Assembly (NCBI GenBank): GCA_018053145.1
Contig: JAGPMA010000008.1
Location: 1 to 58,889 of the forward strand
DNA: 58,889 nt
Reading direction: 5' to 3'
From: Oscillospiraceae bacterium
GTDB lineage: Bacteria > Bacillota > Clostridia > Oscillospirales > Oscillospiraceae
Part shown: piece by piece, positions 51,906-58,889 of the stretch
How positions within the stretch are numbered: the first letter of the stretch is position 1
Layout: each line of letters begins with the position of its first letter
The notes under the pieces: model-generated
Told to the model about the DNA's origin: nothing
Seen by the model: only the letters and a program-made list of their open reading frames with translations
Databases searched by the model: none
Program-made: the position numbers and the translations under genes

Positions 51906-53161
51906 TTTGAAATCCTCCCTGCGCCGAATAAAAAGGGCTTCTGGAAGCACTTAAATTCGCTTAAAGACCTAATCATAAGACGTGAAGCAGTAACACCGGC
52001 AACAAAGTTCATAAGAACGCCGCAAAGCAGCGTGTATCCGAAGGATAGCATTGAACCTGAGCCGAGAACCATAAGGACAATCGAAACGATAACAACCGTT
52101 ATGTTACCGTCAAAAACGGAAGAGAACGCACGATGGAAACCGGCATCGATTGCAGAGCGCAGCGTTTTTCCGGAATTTAGCTCTTCTTTAATTCGCTCGG
52201 AAACAATTACGTTTGCGTCAACACCCATACCGATGGACAAAATGACACCGGCGATACCGGGCAAGGTGAGCGTAAACTGCGGAATTGAAAGCGCCAAAAG
52301 CTGGCCGACAACCTGCAAGGTGAGCGCGATGCAGGCAACAAAACCGGGCAGTCTGTAATAGAACAGCATGAACAGGCAAACAAGCAAGAAGGCAATTTCG
52401 CCAGCCAAAACCATAACTGACAGAGCATCGGAACCAAGCTGAGGGCTTATTATGTTTGCGTCGTTAGCAATCATGGAGAAGGGGAGAGAGCCCGAATTAA
52501 TCTTTGCAGCCAAATCCTTGGCGGCAGCAAGACTCGCTTGCTTGTCAATGGTAGCGACGCCTCCGGTAATCTGCTCTTTAACAGTGGGAGAGGAGATTTC
52601 GTTTTCGTCCATATATATGGATATAGGCTGTCCCACAAGATTGCCTGTTGCCTCTGCGAACTTAGTTGAGCCGGTATCGGTAAGCTCAAGGACAACAACG
52701 TATGAGCCGTCTTCCTGGCTTATAGACGCATAGCTTTTTTTAACGTCTTCACCGTTGAGAACGGTAGTTCCGTTGGGATCTCTAAAGGTCAAAAGCGCTG
52801 TTTCACCAAGCTCAGAAATTGCCTGCTGGGGGTCAAAATCTGCTTCGTCGGACTTCCATGGGAATTTAACGATAATCGAGCCGTTAGTACTGTCAATATT
52901 GACATCGCGGTCAGTGATGTTCTGCGCGTCCATACGAGTTTCAATAATCGTCTTTGCAGATTCAAGCTCATCAGAAGTCGGAGCTCTGTCCAAATCCTTT
53001 GGAGTATATGTGGCCTCAACGCCGCCGCGGATATCGATGCCAAAACGCATCTCGTCTGCGCCTTTGAGATTAATGCTGCCGAGGTGCAGTCCGAAAAAAG
53101 CAACATACAGCAAAGCGCAGGTAATTAGCAGCACTATAAAGAATACTTTCTTTGATTTCAA
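51902..53161 (-). CDS. secD: Protein translocase subunit SecD
   Basis: The 419-residue protein begins with a TTG at 53159-53161, 7 bp after GGGAGG, as (M)KSKKVFFIVLLIT. It has the P1-type domain start MRFGIDIRGGVEATYTP and the extracytoplasmic P1 region. Helices 2-6 follow with the SecD signature LPGIAGVILSIGMGVDANVIVSERIKEEL near residues 295-325. It is translationally coupled to secF. Confidence 0.95.
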   Translation of the reverse strand: MKSKKVFFIVLLITCALLYVAFFGLHLGSINLKGADEMRFGIDIRGGVEATYTPKDLDRAPTSDELESAKTIIETRMDAQNITDRDVNIDSTNGSIIVKFPWKSDEADFDPQQAISELGETALLTFRDPNGTTVLNGEDVKKSYASISQEDGSYVVVLELTDTGSTKFAEATGNLVGQPISIYMDENEISSPTVKEQITGGVATIDKQASLAAAKDLAAKINSGSLPFSMIANDANIISPQLGSDALSVMVLAGEIAFLLVCLFMLFYYRLPGFVACIALTLQVVGQLLALSIPQFTLTLPGIAGVILSIGMGVDANVIVSERIKEELNSGKTLRSAIDAGFHRAFSSVFDGNITVVIVSIVLMVLGSGSMLSFGYTLLCGVLMNFVAGVTASRLMIRSLSEFKCFQKPFLFGAGRISK

Positions 53162-53212
53162 TGTATTTCCTCCCAATATAATTAAAGTGGTAAAAAAGAG
53201 AACAAGTCCTCG

Positions 53213-53614
53213 CTATAGCATGCCATCCTTTGCGTGCATAAATTCGGTAATTGTAAGAGAACTGCTTCGTCTTGTCATGCCAAGAATTAAAAGGGCATAG
53301 AACGAAATAAAGGACAAAGCATACGGCAGTGCCGAAGCAAGGGTGTCGTGGCTCTCCTCAATCAGTCTTCTGGTTTGGAACGACTGGCTTGACCCAATTT
53401 TGTAATAAAAATACTCAGCATCTTGATAATCATAGCTATTGAGTATGCCAAGGCTAAGGGAAGCATTGTTTTCGGAGCTATTTTGCAGTGGCTCAGTAAT
53501 ATGGTTTAAGTTACTTAGGCTTGCGACGGTCGGAATTACAGCCAAATTTATCAGCAAAAACGAAAGCAGGAGAATAAATGCTATAATACGATTATTAACT
53601 ACATATTTCGGCAT
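53213..53614 (-). CDS. Hypothetical two-helix membrane protein upstream of secD
   Basis: The 133-residue protein starts at ATG 53612-53614, with GGTGG upstream. It has a membrane helix near residues 9-34 (IIAFILLLSFLLINLAVI), an extracytoplasmic Asn/Ser/Tyr-rich stretch with DYQDAEYFYYKIGSSQSF, and a second helix near 94-115. No family is recognised. It ends 51 bp before secD on the same strand, so co-transcription is likely, and a role in secretion or membrane biogenesis is only a guess. Confidence 0.6.
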   Translation of the reverse strand: MPKYVVNNRIIAFILLLSFLLINLAVIPTVASLSNLNHITEPLQNSSENNASLSLGILNSYDYQDAEYFYYKIGSSQSFQTRRLIEESHDTLASALPYALSFISFYALLILGMTRRSSSLTITEFMHAKDGML

Positions 53615-53904
53615 TATTCCACCCACCTTTCAATTAAAACAAAAATAACGGCCCAAAATTGACCATTATCATTATAAAGGGTTTTAGATTTATGTCAATA
53701 CCGGAGTGGTTTTGGGTTGGCAGATATTCAGCACAGAAAGTCTAATTCTTAGGAAAGTTAATTAAGGCGAACAAAAAAGATAATAAGGCTTTCAATTCCT
53801 CGTCTGGACTTATTTTTTGGTGCAAATTGCCATCATAAAAATCGAGTCCTAATCCTGTCCAATTCCTCATAGGATGTACAAAACACATTCTCGGAGGTTG
53901 GGGT

Positions 53905-54684
53905 ATGAATTACAGGACATATAGAGCAAAAAAATGGCTGTTACGGCACAAGAAAGATAGCGCAGCAGTGCTTGCACTGTGCTTTCTCTTCGGCTTGCCA
54001 TGGGTAATTAACAGCTCCGCGATTGTCGGTGCAGCCGCAACCCAGCGCGAGCTCCCGATTTACTGCGTTGACCGCGATAATAAGTGCGCAAGCCTAACCT
54101 TCGATGCGGCTTGGGGGAATGAGGACACGCAAACACTTATTGATATCCTTGCAAAGTACAAAATCAAAGCCACTTTTTTCGTCGTAGGAGCATGGGTCGA
54201 CAAATACCCCGAATCTGTGAAAGCACTTCACGATGCGGGGCACGAGGTCATGAGCCATTCCAACGATCATGCGCATTTCAATATGCTCAGCGAGAGCGAT
54301 ATCATCAGCAATCTAACAAAGTGCAACGATAAAATCGAAGCAGTAACCGGCGTTAAACCGACACTGTTTCGCTGCCCTTACGGCGAGTATGATGACCACG
54401 TAATTAGAAGCGTCAACTCAATTGGAATGACCGCAATCCAGTGGAACGTCGATTCCCTCGATTGGAAGGGAATATCCGCATCGGAAATTACGCAGAGAGT
54501 AACAAAGAAAGTTGTGCCCGGCTCGATAGTCTTGTTCCACAACGCAGCAGAAAACACTCCTGAAGCGCTGCCGGCGATTATCGAAGGACTGATTGCCGAA
54601 GGCTACAGCATTGTTCCTGTGTCCGAGATACTGCTCAAGGACGATTACAAAATCGACCACACCGGAATGCAGTATAAGCCGTAA
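53905..54684 (+). CDS. pdaB: Polysaccharide deacetylase, PdaB family (sporulation)
   Basis: The 259-residue membrane-anchored protein has a helix at residues 21-45 and a NodB deacetylase domain. The first motif reads TFDAAWGNED, which is the PdaB-like form of TFDDG. The metal site continues with SHSNDHAHF, FRCPYGEYDDHVI and the WNVDSLDWKG motif. PdaB proteins are needed to keep mature spores stable. The adjacent tex gene is co-directional but separated by a terminator. Confidence 0.88.
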   Translation: MNYRTYRAKKWLLRHKKDSAAVLALCFLFGLPWVINSSAIVGAAATQRELPIYCVDRDNKCASLTFDAAWGNEDTQTLIDILAKYKIKATFFVVGAWVDKYPESVKALHDAGHEVMSHSNDHAHFNMLSESDIISNLTKCNDKIEAVTGVKPTLFRCPYGEYDDHVIRSVNSIGMTAIQWNVDSLDWKGISASEITQRVTKKVVPGSIVLFHNAAENTPEALPAIIEGLIAEGYSIVPVSEILLKDDYKIDHTGMQYKP

Positions 54685-54689
54685 TAATA

Positions 54690-54743
54690 AAAAGCGAACT
54701 CATAAAAAGCATTTTTAGCAATGCTTATTACGAGCTCGCTTTA
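54690..54743 (+). terminator. Terminator of pdaB
   Basis: AAAGCGAACTC and GAGCTCGCTTT, with inner AAGCAT and ATGCTT, form a long stem ending in TTTTTC. Confidence 0.75.
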
Positions 54744-54827
54744 GTATTTTTCTTGAACAAAACTCCGTTTTGGATTAAACTATACAAAGCACCAGAAAAC
54801 AGTTACAAACGAGGAGCACATCAGTTA

Positions 54828-56984
54828 ATGGAAAAAATGATTTCAATTCTGGCGAAGGAATTTTCGCAAAAGCCCGAGTATATTAAAAACATTGTACTTT
54901 TAATTGACGAGGGGAATACCATCCCCTTTATCGCCCGTTACCGCAAGGAGCTTCATGGAACGATGGACGACCAGTTAATAAGAGAGATTGCCGACAGGCT
55001 TCAATATCTCCGCAATCTTGACAAGCGCCGCGAGGAAATTCTATCCTCAATAGACGCGCAGGGCAAGCTCACCGAGGAGCTAAGCGCAGCTATAGAGAAG
55101 GCAGTGACCCTGTCTGAGCTTGAGGATATTTATCGCCCATATAAGCAAAAACGCCGCACAAGGGCTACGATTGCCCGCGAAAAGGGGCTTGAGCCGCTGG
55201 CCGAGCTGCTATTTGCGCAAAACATAAAATCTGGCACGCTCGCAGAGCTTGCTCTGCCATTTGTTGATGCCGAAAAGGGCGTTGAAACTGTCGAAGAAGC
55301 GCTCGCCGGTGCTTCCGATATTATTGCGGAGGATATTTCGGATAACGCCGAAATACGTAAGCATTTAAAGGAGCTAACTAACTTAAAAGGCTTTTTTGTT
55401 TCAAAGGGCGCAAAGGAGGAGGACTCGGTTTATCGCCTTTATTATGACTATAAAGAGGCGATATCGCGCGTTCAAAGCCATCGCGTACTCGCTGTTAACC
55501 GCGGCGAGAAGGAAGAATTCCTCAAGGCCGGCATAGAAATCGACGTTGTGCTTGCGCTGGATGTTGTGAAGCGTCAGTCAGTTGTTTACGGCAGCATTTC
55601 GAGCGACTTTGTAGCATCTGCCGCCGAGGACGCTTATTCAAGACTGATTTTCCCGTCAATCGAGAGGGAAGTGCGAAACGAGCTTACAGACATGGCTTCC
55701 GAGCAGGCGATAAAAATGTTCGGGCTTAACCTCAAGCCGCTTCTGATGCAGCCGCCCGTTAAAAACAAGGTAACGCTGGGCTTTGACCCCGCTTACCGTA
55801 CAGGCTGCAAAATCGCCGTTGTCGACGGTACCGGCAAGGTGCTTGAAACGGGAGTTGTCTACCCAACTCCGCCTTACAACAAGGTTGAAGAAGCAAAGCA
55901 GACTCTAACACGAATGATTAAGCAGCACGGTGTTGAAGCTATATCAATCGGCAACGGAACAGCCTCCAAGGAGTCGGAGATTTTTGTCGCTGACTTGATA
56001 AAGGGATTTCCGAACGTAGCATACATGGTCGTAAACGAAGCAGGAGCTTCCGTATATTCTGCCTCAAAGCTTGGTGCGCAGGAATTTCCGGACTTTGATG
56101 TGTCGCTGCGCTCCGCAGTGTCAATCGCAAGAAGACTTCAAGACCCACTGGCGGAGCTTGTAAAAATTGACCCGAAATCAATCGGCGTTGGTCAATATCA
56201 GCACGATATGCCCGAAACCAGACTTGACGAAACCTTAAATGGTGTTGTTGAGGATTGTGTTAATGCGGTTGGAGTTGACCTTAACACCGCGTCAGCTCCT
56301 CTATTAGCACGAGTTTCGGGCTTAAGTGCTTCAACCGCAAAGAACATTGTGGCTTTCCGCGAGGAAAACGGCGTGTTTACCGCGAGAAAAACTGTTCAGA
56401 AGGTGCCGAAAATAGGGCCGAAAGCCTTTGAGCAATGCGCGGGATTTTTAAGACTGCCGGACAGTAAAAACATTCTCGATAATACCGGTGTCCACCCGGA
56501 GTCATATTCTGCAGCGGAAAAGCTGCTTGAGCTTTGCGGCTATTCGTTAAAGGATGTAGCGGCGGGAAATGTCAGCGAACTGCGCGACAGGATAAAAACT
56601 CTTACAATGGAAAAAGTTTCAGAGTATTGCGGTGTCGGAATACCAACTGTAAATGACATTGCAAACGAACTTCTCAAGCCCGGGCGCGACCCGCGTGATG
56701 AGTTGCCGCCGCCGATGCTCCGTAGTGACGTTATGGACATGAATGACCTTATGCCGGGGATGGTAATGCGCGGAACTGTTCGAAATGTCATCGATTTCGG
56801 CGTTTTTGTTGACATTGGAGTGCATCAGGATGGACTTGTGCATATTTCCGAGCTTTGTGACCGTTATATCAAGCATCCGTCCGAAGTCGTTAAGGTTGGC
56901 GACGTTGTAGATACCGTCGTTTTAGGTGTGGACGCAGCAAAAAAGCGAATTTCGCTCAGCATGAAGCAGCTAAAAAAGCAATAA
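54828..56984 (+). CDS. tex: Tex family RNA-binding transcription accessory protein
   Basis: The 718-residue protein matches Tex/YqgF-like accessory factors. It starts with a conserved helical N-terminus (GNTIPFIARYRKELHGTMDDQ). The YqgF-like RNase H fold (VTLGFDPAYRTGCKIAVVDG) follows, then helix-hairpin-helix motifs (NTASAPLLARVSGLSASTAKNIVAFRE). It ends with an S1 RNA-binding domain (GMVMRGTVRNVIDFGVFVDIGVHQDGLVHISEL). It is a nucleic acid-binding protein with roles in transcription and stress. I chose ATG 54828, with GAGGAG 11 bp upstream; a second in-frame ATG lies three codons later. Confidence 0.93.
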   Translation: MEKMISILAKEFSQKPEYIKNIVLLIDEGNTIPFIARYRKELHGTMDDQLIREIADRLQYLRNLDKRREEILSSIDAQGKLTEELSAAIEKAVTLSELEDIYRPYKQKRRTRATIAREKGLEPLAELLFAQNIKSGTLAELALPFVDAEKGVETVEEALAGASDIIAEDISDNAEIRKHLKELTNLKGFFVSKGAKEEDSVYRLYYDYKEAISRVQSHRVLAVNRGEKEEFLKAGIEIDVVLALDVVKRQSVVYGSISSDFVASAAEDAYSRLIFPSIEREVRNELTDMASEQAIKMFGLNLKPLLMQPPVKNKVTLGFDPAYRTGCKIAVVDGTGKVLETGVVYPTPPYNKVEEAKQTLTRMIKQHGVEAISIGNGTASKESEIFVADLIKGFPNVAYMVVNEAGASVYSASKLGAQEFPDFDVSLRSAVSIARRLQDPLAELVKIDPKSIGVGQYQHDMPETRLDETLNGVVEDCVNAVGVDLNTASAPLLARVSGLSASTAKNIVAFREENGVFTARKTVQKVPKIGPKAFEQCAGFLRLPDSKNILDNTGVHPESYSAAEKLLELCGYSLKDVAAGNVSELRDRIKTLTMEKVSEYCGVGIPTVNDIANELLKPGRDPRDELPPPMLRSDVMDMNDLMPGMVMRGTVRNVIDFGVFVDIGVHQDGLVHISELCDRYIKHPSEVVKVGDVVDTVVLGVDAAKKRISLSMKQLKKQ

Positions 56985-56992
56985 GTAAAAAC

Positions 56993-57022
56993 AAAACCGA
57001 CAGCTAAAATGCTGTCGGTTTT
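56993..57022 (+). terminator. Terminator of tex
   Basis: AAAACCGACAGC pairs perfectly with GCTGTCGGTTTT. The rest of the gap to 57171 has no gene or clear promoter. Confidence 0.9.
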
Positions 57023-57171
57023 TATTTGTCTTCCGTAAAGCTGGGTAATGTGCGTTAGCAAAAAAGACGAGGAGTTGAACAGCGACGATCGTGATTTATC
57101 GTAACACAAAATGATATTTGCGATGATTTAGGGAAAGATAAGCATAAATCAATGCAGTACGGAGGATATTT

Positions 57172-58197
57172 ATGGAAACAAAACGCCTCGGGAAACAAAC
57201 AATAAAACTGTTAAGCTCACCCAGTATTATAAATTTTGCTGCTGTTGGCGGCAGTATGGAGGGGCAGGGCCCACTTGCCGGGTGCTATGATTATTTATGC
57301 GAGGATTCCTATTTCGGCACGAAAAGCTGGGAAAGTGCGGAGAGCGCAATGCTTAAAAAGTGCTTTGATTTAGTTGTGGCAAAAGCCGGAATTACTGCCG
57401 ACGTGCTTGACTACATTTTTGCCGGAGATTTACTAAACCAGTGTGTCGGGTCGGAATTTGCGGTTAAGGACAGCGGCGTTCCGCTTTTCGGGCTTTACGG
57501 AGCGTGTTCAACAATGGCGGAATCGCTCTCGCTTGCGTCTATGATTATTGACGGAGGGTTTGCAAACACCGTATGCGCAATGACAAGCTCTCATTTTTGT
57601 TCAGCGGAAAGACAGTTCCGTTTCCCTCTGGGATATGGCGGGCAGAGAACACCAACCGCACAATGGACAGCGACGGCAGCAGGTGCACTAATAGTTGGGG
57701 CAGAGGGTACAGGACCATACATCACTCATGTGACTACGGGGAAAATTGTGGATGCCGGAATATGTGATGCTGCTAATATGGGCAGCGCGATGGCCCCTGC
57801 TGCGCTTGAAACGATTTGCACGCATTTGGCTGATACCGGTCGCGATGAGCATTATTACGACATAATTGTGACGGGCGATTTGGGGCTAATTGGGCATGAG
57901 ATACTGTTGGATTTAGCTCAAAAAAATGGGATTGACCTTTCGGCGGTTTGCAATGACTGCGGTATGATGATATACGACAGAGAAAAACAGGATGTTCACG
58001 CAGGTGGCTCAGGCTGCGGCTGCAGTGCTTCTGTATTGGCAGGGTACCTTCTCCCCAAAATGCGCAGCGGCGAAATTAAGCGCCTTCTATTTGCTGCAAC
58101 AGGAGCATTAATGTCACCGACTACCTCGCTGCAGGGTGAGAGTATTCTTGGAATTTGTCACGCTGTTTCAATTGAAATCGAAAAGAATGCGATTTGA
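57172..58197 (+). CDS. spoVAD: Stage V sporulation protein AD
   Basis: The 341-residue protein has the thiolase-like SpoVAD fold: FAAVGGSMEGQGPLAG at the start, then CVGSEFAVKDSGVPLFGLYGACSTMAESL and SSHFCSAERQFRFPL. GGSGCGCSASVLAGYLLP lies near the C-terminus. It belongs to the spore membrane complex that moves dipicolinic acid into the forespore and out at germination. It is followed 29 bp later by spoVAE, and spoVAC is not upstream, so the operon is divided. Confidence 0.95.
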   Translation: METKRLGKQTIKLLSSPSIINFAAVGGSMEGQGPLAGCYDYLCEDSYFGTKSWESAESAMLKKCFDLVVAKAGITADVLDYIFAGDLLNQCVGSEFAVKDSGVPLFGLYGACSTMAESLSLASMIIDGGFANTVCAMTSSHFCSAERQFRFPLGYGGQRTPTAQWTATAAGALIVGAEGTGPYITHVTTGKIVDAGICDAANMGSAMAPAALETICTHLADTGRDEHYYDIIVTGDLGLIGHEILLDLAQKNGIDLSAVCNDCGMMIYDREKQDVHAGGSGCGCSASVLAGYLLPKMRSGEIKRLLFAATGALMSPTTSLQGESILGICHAVSIEIEKNAI

Positions 58198-58226
58198 GTG
58201 CTTTATAGGAAATGGGAGCTTAGAGT

Positions 58227-58598
58227 ATGGAAATGCTTTTTTTATATCTTAAGACCTTTGTTGCCGGTGGGCTTTTGTGTGCGCTCGGACAAATATTAAT
58301 AGACAAAACGAATCTTACGGCGGGCAGGATACTAAGCCTTTATGTCGTCGCAGGAGTTTTATTGGGCGCTATCGGAATTTATGAACCGTTTGTAAAGTGG
58401 GCGGGCGCAGGCGCAACAGTTCCGCTAACAGGCTTTGGGAATGTGCTTGCAAGGGGGGTACGCGAGGCAGTTGAGGAAAAGGGGCTAGTCGGTGCGTTTA
58501 CGGGCGGCTTTTCAGCCTCCGCCGCCGGTATTGCCGCAGCGGTGTTTTTCGGGCTTCTGGTTGCCTTAATCTTCAAATCAAAGGATAAAGCAAAGTAG
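58227..58598 (+). CDS. spoVAE: Stage V sporulation protein AE
   Basis: The 123-residue membrane protein has about four helices (GGLLCALGQILIDKTNLTAGRIL at residues 15-37, then GVLLGAIGIYEPFVKWAGAGATVPLTGFGNVLARGV). It ends in a Lys-rich tail. It fits the SpoVAE (SpoVAEb) family of the dipicolinate channel complex, encoded right after spoVAD. The ATG lies 9-12 bp after a GGGAG ribosome site. Confidence 0.93.
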   Translation: MEMLFLYLKTFVAGGLLCALGQILIDKTNLTAGRILSLYVVAGVLLGAIGIYEPFVKWAGAGATVPLTGFGNVLARGVREAVEEKGLVGAFTGGFSASAAGIAAAVFFGLLVALIFKSKDKAK

Positions 58599-58637
58599 CG
58601 CTGTTAGGCGTATTACAAATTGTATACTCGAAAAAGA

Positions 58638-58666
58638 TTGACTTTATTAAAACATTATGCTAACAT
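58638..58666 (+). promoter_or_regulatory. Promoter of tRNA-Leu(TAG)
   Basis: TTGACT (58638-58643) and TAACAT (58661-58666) are 17 bp apart. Confidence 0.6.
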
Positions 58667-58703
58667 TTCATGGCTGATTACTTTTGTAGTTCAGCGTAAA
58701 TAT

Positions 58704-58788
58704 GCGGGCGTGATGAAATTGGCAGACATGCAAGATTTAGGTTCTTGTGTCGCAAGACGTGCAGGTTCAAGTCCTGTCGCCCGCACCA
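58704..58788 (+). tRNA. tRNA-Leu (anticodon TAG)
   Basis: This is an 85-base class II tRNA. Acceptor GCGGGCG pairs with CGCCCGC, the anticodon stem CAAGA/TCTTG encloses TTTAGGT (TAG), and it has a long variable arm. The T-arm is CAGGTTCAAGTCCTG and CCA is encoded. It reads CUA. Confidence 0.95.
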
Positions 58789-58846
58789 TATAAGGACTCT
58801 ACTGTTGATACAATGGTCGAGTTCTTTTATTTTGCTCAAACACCGC

Positions 58847-58871
58847 AAAAGCCCTTGAATACTGGGCTTTT
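58847..58871 (+). terminator. Terminator after tRNA-Leu(TAG)
   Basis: AAAAGCCC (58847-58854) pairs with GGGCTTTT (58864-58871) and continues into T. Confidence 0.8.
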
Positions 58872-58889
58872 TTAATATTGTATCATAAC

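Overview
The window reads as a chromosomal segment of an anaerobic, endospore-forming Bacillota, most likely class Clostridia (Oscillospirales/Ruminococcaceae-like). The reasons are sporulation genes (spoIIAA-spoIIAB-sigF, a PdaB-type deacetylase, spoVAD-spoVAE, a SleB-type wall hydrolase), two T-box leaders, strong AGGAGG ribosome sites, TTG/GTG starts, and CoA-transferases of the butyrate type. The species assignment is inference. No phage, IS transposase or CRISPR array was seen; the only mobile-looking item is one 178-bp MITE-like repeat.

Layout, left to right. 0.1-5.7 kb (minus strand): an ABC-F translation factor, the MITE-like repeat, an ECF S component, an O-antigen-ligase-like protein, a DUF4330 protein and a glycosyltransferase. 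5.8-10.8 kb (minus): a complete branched-chain amino acid ABC operon, livK-livH-livM-livG-livF, with a long palindrome between livK and livH. 11.0-19.4 kb (plus): an aromatic amino acid block. It opens with a short Phe/Tyr-rich leader peptide and a terminator, then aroF, aroB, aroA, pheA (chorismate mutase-prephenate dehydratase), a fused aroE-aroK and aroQ, followed by a phenylacetate-CoA ligase and an ACT-domain protein. aroC and tyrA are absent from the window.

19.5-31.8 kb: tRNA-Arg(CCG); a LysR regulator divergent from a CoA-transferase; a membrane GGDEF protein; tRNA-Thr(CGT); a SleB-like hydrolase; tRNA-Leu(CAG); an EFR1 ferredoxin/flavodoxin; glnS; a small thioredoxin-reductase-like flavoprotein; and a T-box-controlled valS. 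31.8-41.4 kb: the spoIIA operon, an ion channel with an unusual filter, PcrA-type helicase, an EamA transporter, a sodium:solute symporter behind its own T-box (candidate Tyr specifier), a CDP-alcohol phosphatidyltransferase and a DUF975 membrane protein.

41.5-58.9 kb: a second LysR/CoA-transferase divergon paralogous to the first; a 520-residue heptad-repeat coiled-coil membrane protein; an orphan response regulator whose phospho-acceptor Asp is Asn; a membrane pyrophosphatase; motA with a motB that has lost most of its OmpA domain; secD-secF; pdaB; tex; spoVAD-spoVAE; and tRNA-Leu(TAG).

The strongest theme is amino-acid-sensing RNA control by two different mechanisms (leader-peptide attenuation of the shikimate operon; T-boxes on valS and on a symporter). 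The most unusual items are the Phe/Tyr attenuator, the T-box symporter, the coiled-coil protein, the Asn receiver, the thioredoxin-reductase-like protein without an evident NADPH motif, and the broken motB.
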